Part shown: piece after piece, positions 15,978-25,030 of the stretch
Layout of the letters: the number at the start of each line of letters is the position of its first letter
How positions within the stretch are numbered: position 1 is the first letter of the stretch
From: Propionibacteriaceae bacterium
GTDB taxonomy: Bacteria; Actinomycetota; Actinomycetes; Propionibacteriales; Propionibacteriaceae
NCBI GenBank assembly: GCA_009778725.1
Contig: WRFP01000002.1
Coordinates: 1-43,733 of the forward strand
DNA length: 43,733 nt
Direction: 5' to 3'
Program-made: the position numbers and the translations under genes
The notes under the pieces: generated by a model
What the model was told of the DNA's origin: nothing
What the model saw: the letters and a program-made list of their open reading frames with translations, nothing else
The model's database searches: none

Positions 15978-17666
15978 ATGTGGAAGCGAACAAAAAATTT
16001 CCTTGGTCTTTTCTTGCCAGTTCCCGCCAGGAGCTTTCATCGGCAGGCACGGGCAATGAAAACGAAACACGACCACGATATGCAAGAGATCAAGGACACT
16101 CTCGCAATAATGAGCACTACGTTGGCAGCGCTTCAGGCAACTGTTGAGTCAACACGCCAGGTGGCGGCGGACACACAGGGAATCGTGCGCGAAGGCCAAG
16201 GCGAGATCAGTAACCTTTCAGCTCGTTCGATGACCATCCAGGATAGGACAAATGTCCTCTGCAAGTCAGTCGACGGGGTTGAGACCACGGTAGAAAGCAT
16301 CCAAGTCCAAGTCGGAACCATCAAAACAGTCACCGACGCTATCCATAACAGCGTCGACCACACCCACGAAGCCATCGAAACCCTCCAAGACACCGCAGCC
16401 ACCACCGACACCAAAACCACCACACTGCACGAATCAGTTACCGGACTCGAAACCACCCTCGACTCCATCCAAGGTCAAGTCGGAAACATTAATACAGTCG
16501 CCAACGCCATTCACAACAGCGTCGACGAGACCCATGAAGCCATCGAAACCCTCCAAGACACCGCAGCCACCACCGACACCAAAACCACCACACTGCATGA
16601 ATCTGTCACCGGACTCGAAGCCACCCTCGACGCCATCCAAGGCCAAGTCGGAAACATTAATACAGTCGCCAACGCCATTCACAACAGCGTCGACCACACC
16701 CACGAAGCCATCGAAACCCTCCAAGACACCGCAGCCACCACCGACACCAAAACCACCACACTCACCGAATCCGTCGCCGGACTCGAAACCACCCTCGACG
16801 CCATCCAAGGCCAAGTCGGAACCATCAAAACAGCCACCGACGCTATCCATAACAGCGTCGACCACACCCACGAAGCCATCGAAACCCTCCAAGACACCGC
16901 AGCCACCACCGACACCAAAACCACCACACTCACCGAATCCGTCGCCGGACTCGAAACCACTGTCGGAACCCTTGACCAGCTTGTCCATACAACACGCAAC
17001 AGTGTTGACGAGGTCGTGTGGTCGAGCATTTTCCAAAATACGATACAAAAGTGTGATTGGTTGACAGATAAGAATTTTTCACCTGGGCGTTGGGCCGCAG
17101 GTTACCCCTTCCTATACATTCTTTTTCGCACATTACGGGACGCTGGACCGACGAGAATACTGGAGCTAGGCCTAGGCGAAACCACAAGGCTCATCTCTCA
17201 GTACTGTAGGGCGAACCCAAATGTGGAGCATCTCGTTGTTGAGAGCGATTCCACCTGGGTTGACTTCTTCCGCAAGTCTTTCGATGTGCCGGCCAACACT
17301 GAGATAATCCGTCTTCCACTGGCCTATCGCCCATACAAAACAACAGACTCAATCCGTGTGTATGAAGGATTCCATGATCATCTGGCCCACGGAGAATATG
17401 ACCTCATCTGTATCGACGGGCCAATGGGAGCCGACATGCGGTCGTACGACAGAATTGACTCTTTGTCCTTGCTTCCTGACCATCTTGCAGGATCTTTCAC
17501 CATCATTGTCGATGACTATAATCGGGCAACAGAACAAAACATGGTCTCAGAATTGCTGTCCATTCTCAATGATGCAGGGATACCCTATGTAAAGGGTATT
17601 TACAGGGGCAGTAAACATACCCTCGTGATCTGTAGCGAAGACAACCACTTTCTCACGTCGCTTTGA
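15978..17666 (+). CDS. Coiled-coil repeat protein with C-terminal SAM-methyltransferase-like domain
   Basis: A 562-residue protein. Residues 1-25 are a basic/hydrophobic stretch (MWKRTKNFLGLFLPVPARSF) that could attach to the membrane; no signal peptide cleavage is evident. Residues ~30-350 form a long predicted coiled coil. Within it, residues 97-320 are four tandem 56-residue units, each exactly eight heptads, so hydrophobic a/d positions stay in register. Residues ~375-560 look like a class I methyltransferase: motif I RILELGLGETT, an acidic strand end LVVESD, and DLICIDGP. ATG 15978 follows AGGAG by 8 nt. It lies between the ABC exporter and the glycosyltransferases. By analogy with WbdD of E. 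coli O9a (methyltransferase plus coiled coil), it may cap the growing polymer and measure its length (inference). It could instead be a scaffold with a non-catalytic methyltransferase fold. Confidence 0.8.
   Translation: MWKRTKNFLGLFLPVPARSFHRQARAMKTKHDHDMQEIKDTLAIMSTTLAALQATVESTRQVAADTQGIVREGQGEISNLSARSMTIQDRTNVLCKSVDGVETTVESIQVQVGTIKTVTDAIHNSVDHTHEAIETLQDTAATTDTKTTTLHESVTGLETTLDSIQGQVGNINTVANAIHNSVDETHEAIETLQDTAATTDTKTTTLHESVTGLEATLDAIQGQVGNINTVANAIHNSVDHTHEAIETLQDTAATTDTKTTTLTESVAGLETTLDAIQGQVGTIKTATDAIHNSVDHTHEAIETLQDTAATTDTKTTTLTESVAGLETTVGTLDQLVHTTRNSVDEVVWSSIFQNTIQKCDWLTDKNFSPGRWAAGYPFLYILFRTLRDAGPTRILELGLGETTRLISQYCRANPNVEHLVVESDSTWVDFFRKSFDVPANTEIIRLPLAYRPYKTTDSIRVYEGFHDHLAHGEYDLICIDGPMGADMRSYDRIDSLSLLPDHLAGSFTIIVDDYNRATEQNMVSELLSILNDAGIPYVKGIYRGSKHTLVICSEDNHFLTSL
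16266..16937 (+). repeat. Four 168-bp in-frame tandem repeats
   Basis: The repeat GCGTCGAC...CACGAAGCCATCGAAACC recurs with an exact 168-bp period (anchors at 16351, 16519, 16687 and 16855). Each unit encodes 56 residues beginning SV(T/A/D)G(L/V)E. A fifth partial unit follows (SVAGLETTV). Units 2-4 are nearly identical in DNA and richer in A/C with C-ending codons than the rest of the gene. This suggests recent expansion or gene conversion. Confidence 0.9.
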
Positions 17667-17791
17667 CTCCAAGCCGCTCTTGCTCCCCATGGAAACTCTC
17701 ACATGACAAATTGATTCTGATGGTAACATTCACGTACTGACACCGATGATTTTTGTTTGTCAGGCCTCTACTGCGAAAAGGGAGAATTGTC

Positions 17792-20700
17792 TTGCCTGAA
17801 GGAACTGTTGTAGATCAGAAGAATCGCTGGAGAATACCCGAATCGATATCAAATCCGTCAGGACAGGCTGATTCTGCTTCAAATCAATTGACTTGTACTG
17901 TCTCGATCATTGTTCCTGTGTATAACGATAGTAACTCCGTGGGCCGGGCCCTACAGTCGTGTCTGAACCAGAGTCTGCGTGACATTGAGGTCATCTGTGT
18001 TGATGACGGTTCCACTGACCAGACTCCTGACGTTCTCGCACAGTTCACGCAGAAAGACCCGCGTTTCAGAGTAATCACCCATTCGCGACGAAGAACGGCT
18101 TTCCAGGCCCGTAGAACTGGTGTTCTCGCTGCCCGGGGGGATTACATCATGTTTCTGGACAGTGATGACGTTCTGGACCCAGTGGCTTGTGAGAAGGTCA
18201 ACCGTGTGGCCCAGATCGACAATCCTGATGTGATCCACTTCGGAGTTTCAGTCATTGATACCATCACCAGAACCTTGATCAAACCGGGGCCAAACGTACA
18301 GCCACGAAAAGAAGTCTTATACGGCTCTGCCATTTTCCGGGATTTTTTTGGATCATTCCAACCAAACGTCTCTGTTCCCCTGTGGGACAAGGCATACCAC
18401 CATGTTCTTGCTCTTGAGGCGTTTAGAGAGCAATCAGCAGAACGAGAGGTACCACAGGCCAGCGATATATGCATGTCAGTCATTCTCCTGGCGTCGGCGA
18501 ATTCATATCGCAGCATTCCTGATGCACTGTATACGTGTTTTCTTCGGTCGCGTGAGTTAGAAGGACAGATGATCACCGACGCCGAATACGAGGACACCCT
18601 TAACACCCGGGCATCTTATGAAGTCATCACCGAATTCGTGACAGGGGCCCACAGTCCAACACCTGATGTACATGAATTCTTGTTTCACATGCGTTCATGC
18701 TTCATCCATCACAGCCTGAAATCCTTACTTCAACTTGCGACCCCAGATGCCACGGCCCTTAAGCGCCTTTTCGACCTGTGGCCATTCGAAGAGGTTCTGG
18801 ACGTGCTAGAAAGGAGATTCTCCTCAAGACCAGAAGCCCTTTTCCCCATGCTTCGCGGTTTCAAATACCGCAACGAGAGGCGAACTCGGAAGGTTCAAAC
18901 TATTGGCTTGTTTGTCGACACACTTGGGTACGGAGGTGTTCAACGTGCAATCGCAATGCAGGCCAGTCTTCTTTCCAGAACTGGGTATTCGGTCATCATA
19001 CTTACTAGCGGTAAGAAGTCAGACTTTCCCTACGCCATTCCCAAGACTGTCAAGATCAGGTCGATCTCGCCCCCCAGCGATTCAAAGCTCCAAACCGATA
19101 CAGCGGGTATTCTTCATGAGCTAGCTCAAACCTTGAGAGAGGAAAGAGTAGATGTCATCATCAATCATTCAAACTATCGAGACAACCTTCTCTTTTTCTC
19201 ACTTGGACTAGCAGTTCTTCCAGTCCAAACAGTGATGACCGTCCATAATTTTTGCCTTCGGTCCATGATGGAGTTTAACAAACGTTTTGCTAACTACCAC
19301 CGGATCCTAGCTTTGTACGATGCAGTAACAGCCCTGTCACCAGTTGATGTCCTCTTTTGGCAGACAGCGGGAGTGCCGAATGTTCATTTGGTTGCCAATC
19401 CAATCGAAGCAATACTCGAGGCTCATGAAACCGTGGAAGATACCCCTCCAGATGACGATACCACGTTCACACCAGTCGACGTTCTCTGGATTGGGCGTTT
19501 ACAAGAACGAACCAAGAGTGTCAGTGAAGTCATCCGAGTCTTTGCGGAACTGCGGAAGCTTCGTCCCCAAGCGAGCCTCCGGATCATCGGCCCAGAACAA
19601 GATCGCGGTATCCGGGGGCGACTTCATCGTCTGGCCGATGAACTCCAGGTCAGCGATGCCATAGAGTTTATGCCTGCAACCGATCAGCCCATTGCCGCTT
19701 TACAGGCTGCTTCTGTCATGCTGCAAACATCCCAGGTAGAGGGGTTTGGGTACTCGTTAGTTGAAGCAATGGCGGCACGTCGGCCGGTGGTCATGTATGA
19801 CTTACCCTATCTGACGATTCCTCAAGGAAATCCAGCGATCATCACTGTCCCTTGGGGACGACGTGATCTCTGTGCGAGGGAAATCCTTGAATTGCTCAAT
19901 GATGATGATAAGCGTGCCAGCATTGCCGAAGAGGGATACAACGACCTCCGTCTTCGCTTCAGCGATGCCTCATTGTTGGACTCCTATCAAAAACTCATCG
20001 TATCTCTGGCTCCATCCCAACCAGGACCGACACCGGATACAGCCCCAACCTTCGATGCCGCTTCCACACTAGTAAGTGAGGCGCTCCGCTTATTTAACAT
20101 CGTCTATCGGCGCGAAACCCGTTCTCAAGAACAAAGTGAAAAGGCCCGGGCTTCTCTCAACGCCAAGGTGGAACAACTGGAGACTGAGAAACGTCGCCTG
20201 CAAGACGCTCTACGCCCGGTGCTCGCGCCGAGCCACCGCTCACGTATCAAACGCTTGATGGCCACAGTCACGATACACGAACCAACTTCTGACACCACAG
20301 CAATGGGCTTGGGTATTTGGCCCTTGTGGCAACGACAGATGCTAACATGGCGACCAGTTCAGGTTTCACCATTCACCGACCTCTCACCCGATGACCACTC
20401 GTATCCATACGCTTGTTGGATGCGCGACGAGGGCTTGCTTCTGAGTTCCGAAAACCGATTTGAAGGTTCAACCTTGGTAACCCGCAGGGATGCATTGGTA
20501 GCATTGTGGATTTTGGCTGGACGACCTGAGATAGAGGCGGAAGACCCCGTGCCATTTGAGGATGTGCCCATGAACGATCCTCACGTATCAGCGTTTCTCT
20601 GGGCCACCGAGCGACGAATCGTCAGGATGCTGGCGACCACGTCAAGTCAACTCCTCAGGCCTGACCTACCATTGCGACGCGCTCCACAAGCTGCCTTTCT

Positions 20701-20974
20701 CCACAGAGCGGCAGGGAGTCCTGCGTACGTTGCTCCTGACGACAGCCCCTTCACAGATGTCCCGGCTGATCACGAATTCTATCGATCAATCATGTGGTGT
20801 GTCCTTCAAGGGGTCATGTCGGGCCAGCGTCAAGACAAGACTATTTTGTTCTCTCCTGCTTCGGTGTCAGACCGAAGCAGCTTTGCGGAAAGTCTTTTCA
20901 GTTTCGCGATTGGACCCTTAGCTGTTGAACAACAGGACCAACCAGTGGCTGCCCCGGTTCTAGGCAAGGAGTGA
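17792..20974 (+). CDS. Two-domain glycosyltransferase (GT2 + GT4) with C-terminal SLH-like repeats
   Basis: About 1060 residues. Residues ~36-260 are a GT-A family 2 domain (VSIIVPVYND, VDDGSTDQTP, FLDSDDV). Residues ~370-760 are a GT-B family 4 domain (TLGYGGVQRA, VLWIGRLQERTKS, VEGFGYSLVEAMAARRPV). A short coiled coil (~775-820) precedes three SLH-like repeats (~860-1045). The last reads SPFTDVPADHEFYRSIMWCV. The same module ends the exported proteins at 37168, 39661 and 42042, yet this enzyme has no signal peptide and should be cytosolic. The TTG start at 17792 is preferred since GGGAG lies 7 nt upstream; TTG 17753 has no ribosome site. Two transferase domains in one chain could add two successive sugars. 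The next gene starts 6 bp downstream. Confidence 0.85.
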   Translation: MPEGTVVDQKNRWRIPESISNPSGQADSASNQLTCTVSIIVPVYNDSNSVGRALQSCLNQSLRDIEVICVDDGSTDQTPDVLAQFTQKDPRFRVITHSRRRTAFQARRTGVLAARGDYIMFLDSDDVLDPVACEKVNRVAQIDNPDVIHFGVSVIDTITRTLIKPGPNVQPRKEVLYGSAIFRDFFGSFQPNVSVPLWDKAYHHVLALEAFREQSAEREVPQASDICMSVILLASANSYRSIPDALYTCFLRSRELEGQMITDAEYEDTLNTRASYEVITEFVTGAHSPTPDVHEFLFHMRSCFIHHSLKSLLQLATPDATALKRLFDLWPFEEVLDVLERRFSSRPEALFPMLRGFKYRNERRTRKVQTIGLFVDTLGYGGVQRAIAMQASLLSRTGYSVIILTSGKKSDFPYAIPKTVKIRSISPPSDSKLQTDTAGILHELAQTLREERVDVIINHSNYRDNLLFFSLGLAVLPVQTVMTVHNFCLRSMMEFNKRFANYHRILALYDAVTALSPVDVLFWQTAGVPNVHLVANPIEAILEAHETVEDTPPDDDTTFTPVDVLWIGRLQERTKSVSEVIRVFAELRKLRPQASLRIIGPEQDRGIRGRLHRLADELQVSDAIEFMPATDQPIAALQAASVMLQTSQVEGFGYSLVEAMAARRPVVMYDLPYLTIPQGNPAIITVPWGRRDLCAREILELLNDDDKRASIAEEGYNDLRLRFSDASLLDSYQKLIVSLAPSQPGPTPDTAPTFDAASTLVSEALRLFNIVYRRETRSQEQSEKARASLNAKVEQLETEKRRLQDALRPVLAPSHRSRIKRLMATVTIHEPTSDTTAMGLGIWPLWQRQMLTWRPVQVSPFTDLSPDDHSYPYACWMRDEGLLLSSENRFEGSTLVTRRDALVALWILAGRPEIEAEDPVPFEDVPMNDPHVSAFLWATERRIVRMLATTSSQLLRPDLPLRRAPQAAFLHRAAGSPAYVAPDDSPFTDVPADHEFYRSIMWCVLQGVMSGQRQDKTILFSPASVSDRSSFAESLFSFAIGPLAVEQQDQPVAAPVLGKE

Positions 20975-20980
20975 CACGCC

Positions 20981-22762
20981 ATGCTGTGGGATCCTCGCAC
21001 GGTTGATGACAACCTTGAAGAGGTAGGACGTGATAAATGGCTGAAATTCGGTCAACAGATTCGATCCACACGGATACGTGACATCCTCACAAGGAAAGCT
21101 ACTCTTGGGGTGGTTCGTCGATGGAGACAATTGGTGCAACAGGTCGAGAACGTCACATCGGGGACCATGGAGGCGATGGAGACATGGGCTCAATGGGATG
21201 AAGAAGTCCTCAGCATATTGGCTCAAGTAGTCATTTCCCAACGGATAGTCCCGACTGATCTCGAAGATGGACTTGCCATCTACAGAGCCATTGAAATCAC
21301 CAGTGGGACAACCGTTCTCGGGCAAGATGACCGACTGGCCATTTGTGATGCGCTATCCGAGTTGGGTAGTCACCAGGAACTGCTCCAGACTGTATCAAGG
21401 CTCAACATCGCAGACTTCAATCACCGACAAGCTGGACTCTTGACAGCTAATGCCTTCAATTTCGAGTCTGGTCTCGATGAATTGTTCTGGCTGAAGTCAG
21501 TCAATACTGTCTTAGGTGAGGATGAACTGGCTGATTTGGTACTTGATCCAAATGGACAACCAGTTCTTGATCGGCTGTCCTGCAAGGCAGTCCCTGGTTC
21601 TGTTCAGGGACCCTTGGTGACTGTCATTGTGCCAACCCATAACCCCGGGCTTGAGATTTTCACTGCAGTACGGTCTTTGGTACTTCAAACATGGAGAAAC
21701 CTTGAGATTCTGATCATGGATGATGCATCTGATCCAGAATACGAATCGAGAATTCAAAGCCTAGAGAATCTGGATCCTCGCATTCGCGTGATTCACTCAT
21801 CTCCCAATCGGGGATCCTACTATGTCCGAAATCTTGCGGTTTCAAGGTATGCGCATGGCGAGTTTGTTACCATCCACGATGATGATGATTGGAGCCATGC
21901 GGACAAGATTGCCTTTCAAGTCTCCTATCTGCTCGAATCGGGACTTGCTGCGGACACATGCCACACCATACGTGTCACAAACAGCTGTCGATTTGTGCGC
22001 GTTGCCGAGCCCCTCGTCTATAGCAGGATGTCCTATGCCTCGCTGATGGTCCGGCGTTCAGTGTTTCGAAGTATTGGTTACTGGCAACCGTTGTGGACGA
22101 ACGCAGATCGAGAGTTTTGGCTGCGAATCGAGTCCTGGCAAGGGCGTCGAATCCCTGTGCTCGGTAAGACTCCATGGCTCTTTCAACGTGTCCGAGAAAA
22201 CTCGTTGACCTTCAATGAAATCTCCCGCGGTTATATTCTCAGCAGTCGTCGGTGGCATGAATGGCTGTCTGTTGCACTCCACTCCCGCTCTCAAATCTCC
22301 GGTAGGCGAGTATTCGAAGGTGTGGGCGTGAGCTCTCAACCATCGCGGGCGTCCTATGCATTACAAAAACAATTGCCCGGAACCATCGAACCAAAGATTG
22401 ACGATCTGGTCATAACTCACTGGGGCAAGGAAAACGACATGATTGAGGATGCAATCAAGAAAGTTAATGAATTGCGAACTCTCGGGCATGTTGTTGGCTT
22501 GATGCATGTAGATTCACCACGCTGGGGGATTGCTGCGGGGATTACAGACAGAGTTGCAAGACTAGTTGAGCAGGAAGGAATCCATCTCATTGCCGTCGAA
22601 GATGAATTGTCGGTCAAGACAGCATGGGTCCTTGATCCAGGAGGTTGTTGGTTGGCAGAATCACCTCAACCAAAACTCCATGCGGAACATGTCATCTGTC
22701 CTTGTGGCAATGGTGGAGGCCAATGCTACCTCAGGTATCAGACCGAGACAATACATGATTAA
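20981..22762 (+). CDS. GT2 glycosyltransferase with helical N-terminal region
   Basis: A 593-residue protein. Residues ~1-205 are helix-rich and unrecognised. Residues ~208-430 are a GT2 domain: VTVIVPTHNPGLE, ILIMDDASD and an unusual metal motif IHDDDDW. The last ~130 residues (PKIDDLVITHWGKEN, then GLMHVDSPRWG) resemble the start of an extra Rossmann-like/GT-B half sometimes attached to wall-polymer GT2 enzymes. It breaks off early here, so the C-terminus may be truncated. ATG 20981 has AAGGAG about 10 nt upstream and lies 6 bp after the previous stop, so the genes are co-transcribed. It is probably a cytosolic sugar transferase for the surface polymer; donor and acceptor are unknown. Confidence 0.8.
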   Translation: MLWDPRTVDDNLEEVGRDKWLKFGQQIRSTRIRDILTRKATLGVVRRWRQLVQQVENVTSGTMEAMETWAQWDEEVLSILAQVVISQRIVPTDLEDGLAIYRAIEITSGTTVLGQDDRLAICDALSELGSHQELLQTVSRLNIADFNHRQAGLLTANAFNFESGLDELFWLKSVNTVLGEDELADLVLDPNGQPVLDRLSCKAVPGSVQGPLVTVIVPTHNPGLEIFTAVRSLVLQTWRNLEILIMDDASDPEYESRIQSLENLDPRIRVIHSSPNRGSYYVRNLAVSRYAHGEFVTIHDDDDWSHADKIAFQVSYLLESGLAADTCHTIRVTNSCRFVRVAEPLVYSRMSYASLMVRRSVFRSIGYWQPLWTNADREFWLRIESWQGRRIPVLGKTPWLFQRVRENSLTFNEISRGYILSSRRWHEWLSVALHSRSQISGRRVFEGVGVSSQPSRASYALQKQLPGTIEPKIDDLVITHWGKENDMIEDAIKKVNELRTLGHVVGLMHVDSPRWGIAAGITDRVARLVEQEGIHLIAVEDELSVKTAWVLDPGGCWLAESPQPKLHAEHVICPCGNGGGQCYLRYQTETIHD

Positions 22763-22818
22763 ACGCGACCGTCAGTCGCTCCATTGAGACGGCTTTACAG
22801 AATGGGGATTCTAGGGTG

Positions 22819-24690
22819 ATGATTAAAGAATCGGACAGCACGGTGTCCATTGCTCTCATTTGTGACGCGGGTTATGTGATTCCCACAGCGGTCACAATAT
22901 CATCCATCATTGCCAACCGATCTCAGAATTCCAGTTACGAGATTTTTATTGTCACGTCAGGAATCAGCGAGAGTGATATCAGCGAGTTCCAGAAGTTTGA
23001 AACTACCGGAGTTCGCATTGAAGTAATCACGACGAATCTGGGAGATTTGGAAACTCTCCACACGAAGGATGAGTCAGCCGTGTGCGTTGCCACACCTGCT
23101 GCCCTCCTCAAGTTCCGGCTCCCAGACCTCATACCCAGGGATAAGCTCCTTTACTTGGACGGGGACATCGTGGTGAACTCTGATCTGTCTTCGTTATTTG
23201 ACTATGACATTGACGGCTACTACCTGGCGGCAGTTCCTGATAGCGGAAGTCTCTATTTCAAGCACAAATACCTTGAACTGGTCGACACCTATTTCAATAC
23301 CGGTGTCATGTTGCTTAACCTTGAGCGAATGCGAATCGACAATTGTGCTGACACCTTGATTCGCACCAAAGCCGAGATACACGACTCAATGCTCATGGAT
23401 CAAAATGTGTTCAATCTCGTCTTTAAATCGGGTGTTCTGTACCTGCCAATTCGTTTCAACCTGCTGTATGTCAATTTGCATCGATCAAGAAAAAACTACA
23501 CGATTGACGACATCAATCTGCTCTACCACACAACTTATACTGACTTGGACGAAATCCGGTCCGACGCTGTTATTATTCACTATTCATCTCGAAGCAAGCC
23601 GTGGACATTCGGAAATGTTCCTGCAGGAGATCTTTGGTATAGCTATTTTATCAAGATGAGGAAGGTTGCCTTTCGTACACGCTACTCATTCAAGCATGTG
23701 TCGCGTGACTCTCAGACTGGAGTCTCTGTCATTCTCCCGGTATGCAACGCTGAACACTACCTTGACGAAACCCTCGCCAGCATCCGGAATCAATCATACG
23801 AGGATATCGAGATAATATGCGTTGATGCCGGCTCAACCGATGGATCCGCGGAAATCCTGCACGAGGCGCAGGAGGCTGATCATCGAATCGTTGTGATTCC
23901 TCATTCCAACCAGGATCTGAACGCTGCTCGCAATGTTGGGTTGGCATGTGCATCGGGGACATATGTTTACTTCTGCGACACTGACAATCTGCTTATGGCA
24001 GATGCATTAGAGATTGGCTATTCGACCATGGTTGAAAGTTGGTTACAGCTGTGTTTCTTTTCTGGTGGCAGTCAACCCAACGATGAACCTTCTACCCAAG
24101 GAGATCCTCAACACAAGAAACAGCATGCAAAATGGGCTCAGTATCCGGGTATCCATGATGGCTATGAGCTTTACAGATGGATGGAGGAGCACAACACATT
24201 TCTCCCGGAACCCTCACTCCAGATGATCGGAAGGGACCTGTTGATCAAGTATGATTTGTGGTTCAGAGAGAGAAGGGCCCAAGTTGATGAGGTTTTCTGC
24301 TTCGAAGCTCTGCTCAGAGCCGGAAGAGCCGCCACCATTCCAGATGTTCTGGTCCAGCGGAGGGCTCAGAAGGTATCTCATGAAACGACTAGCGATTCCT
24401 CCTTGGCCTTTCATGATTCATTCACAAGTGTTGTAGCGATGCTTTCATTGATAGGGGCGGTGGAACCGCGTGAGCCACTGCCAAAGGGTTCCAAGGACAG
24501 AATTAGTCGCCTCTTCAACAGTGCTTTCGTCAGTTACCGCGAATTACCACCCGGCAAGAGAAAGATTCCATTTTTCGAAAGTCCTGCCGAGTCAGCCCTG
24601 GCCGATCTGCTGTACCGACAGATTCAAAGTCGGACGGTTGCCTTTGAGGAATTACAGCAGGCTCGGCAGGACCATGTAGAAGTGTCTTGA
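22819..24690 (+). CDS. Bifunctional GT8-GT2 glycosyltransferase
   Basis: A 623-residue protein with two transferase domains. Residues ~8-270 form a family 8 domain (LgtC/glycogenin type). It has ISIALICD-like and YVIPTAVTISSI segments, the metal-binding LLYLDGDIVVNSDL and FNTGVMLLNLERM. Residues ~300-520 are a GT2 domain (VSVILPVCNAEHYLDETLAS, CVDAGSTDGS, YFCDTDNLL). In the second, the usual D-x-D is C-D-T-D. GT8 enzymes are retaining and usually use UDP-galactose or UDP-glucose. GTG 22816 directly upstream is an alternative start. It is cytosolic and in line with the preceding glycosyltransferase genes (about 55 bp gap). Confidence 0.87.
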   Translation: MIKESDSTVSIALICDAGYVIPTAVTISSIIANRSQNSSYEIFIVTSGISESDISEFQKFETTGVRIEVITTNLGDLETLHTKDESAVCVATPAALLKFRLPDLIPRDKLLYLDGDIVVNSDLSSLFDYDIDGYYLAAVPDSGSLYFKHKYLELVDTYFNTGVMLLNLERMRIDNCADTLIRTKAEIHDSMLMDQNVFNLVFKSGVLYLPIRFNLLYVNLHRSRKNYTIDDINLLYHTTYTDLDEIRSDAVIIHYSSRSKPWTFGNVPAGDLWYSYFIKMRKVAFRTRYSFKHVSRDSQTGVSVILPVCNAEHYLDETLASIRNQSYEDIEIICVDAGSTDGSAEILHEAQEADHRIVVIPHSNQDLNAARNVGLACASGTYVYFCDTDNLLMADALEIGYSTMVESWLQLCFFSGGSQPNDEPSTQGDPQHKKQHAKWAQYPGIHDGYELYRWMEEHNTFLPEPSLQMIGRDLLIKYDLWFRERRAQVDEVFCFEALLRAGRAATIPDVLVQRRAQKVSHETTSDSSLAFHDSFTSVVAMLSLIGAVEPREPLPKGSKDRISRLFNSAFVSYRELPPGKRKIPFFESPAESALADLLYRQIQSRTVAFEELQQARQDHVEVS

Positions 24691-24697
24691 CTTGAGC

Positions 24698-24925
24698 ATG
24701 GCGTGTAAGTCGCGCCGGGACGAACTCCTACGACGAACTGGTAGTTGGGGCTGCTCGGAGACCTATCTCTTCCGCGGTGGAATCGAAAACCTCAGTTACT
24801 TTGACTACGCACGAGCGGAATTTGCTCGAATTCCAGCAGTTGATGATCCGCAGTATCATGACGAGATGAGATTGCATATTATTGGTGCCAGAATCAAAGC
24901 CGGGGGCCTCGTACCCTTTGAATAG
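24698..24925 (+). CDS. Small orphan protein, possibly a fragment
   Basis: A 75-residue frame begins 7 bp after the previous stop. I do not recognise it. It contains FDYARAEFARIPAVDDPQYH and ends in IIGARIKAGGLVPFE. Composition and codon use look protein-like. There is no convincing ribosome site, so it may be the surviving C-terminal end of a lost gene or be translated by coupling from the preceding glycosyltransferase. TTG 24692 is an alternative start. Confidence 0.4.
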   Translation: MACKSRRDELLRRTGSWGCSETYLFRGGIENLSYFDYARAEFARIPAVDDPQYHDEMRLHIIGARIKAGGLVPFE

Positions 24926-25030
24926 GCACGACAGCTTCCTTCTACCTCCTATCATGAGAAAGGGTGTCGAACAAAGTGACACAACATCACAGGAAATCGA
25001 TGCATCTGCTTCAGGGAATCGACTAAAACA

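Noticed and set aside
16434-17064. Long open frames on the minus strand and in the other plus frames across the coiled-coil repeat (Gly-rich or Pro/Thr-rich products)
   Set aside because: They follow from the 168-bp period being a multiple of three, which keeps all frames open; they have no ribosome site and only low-complexity products.
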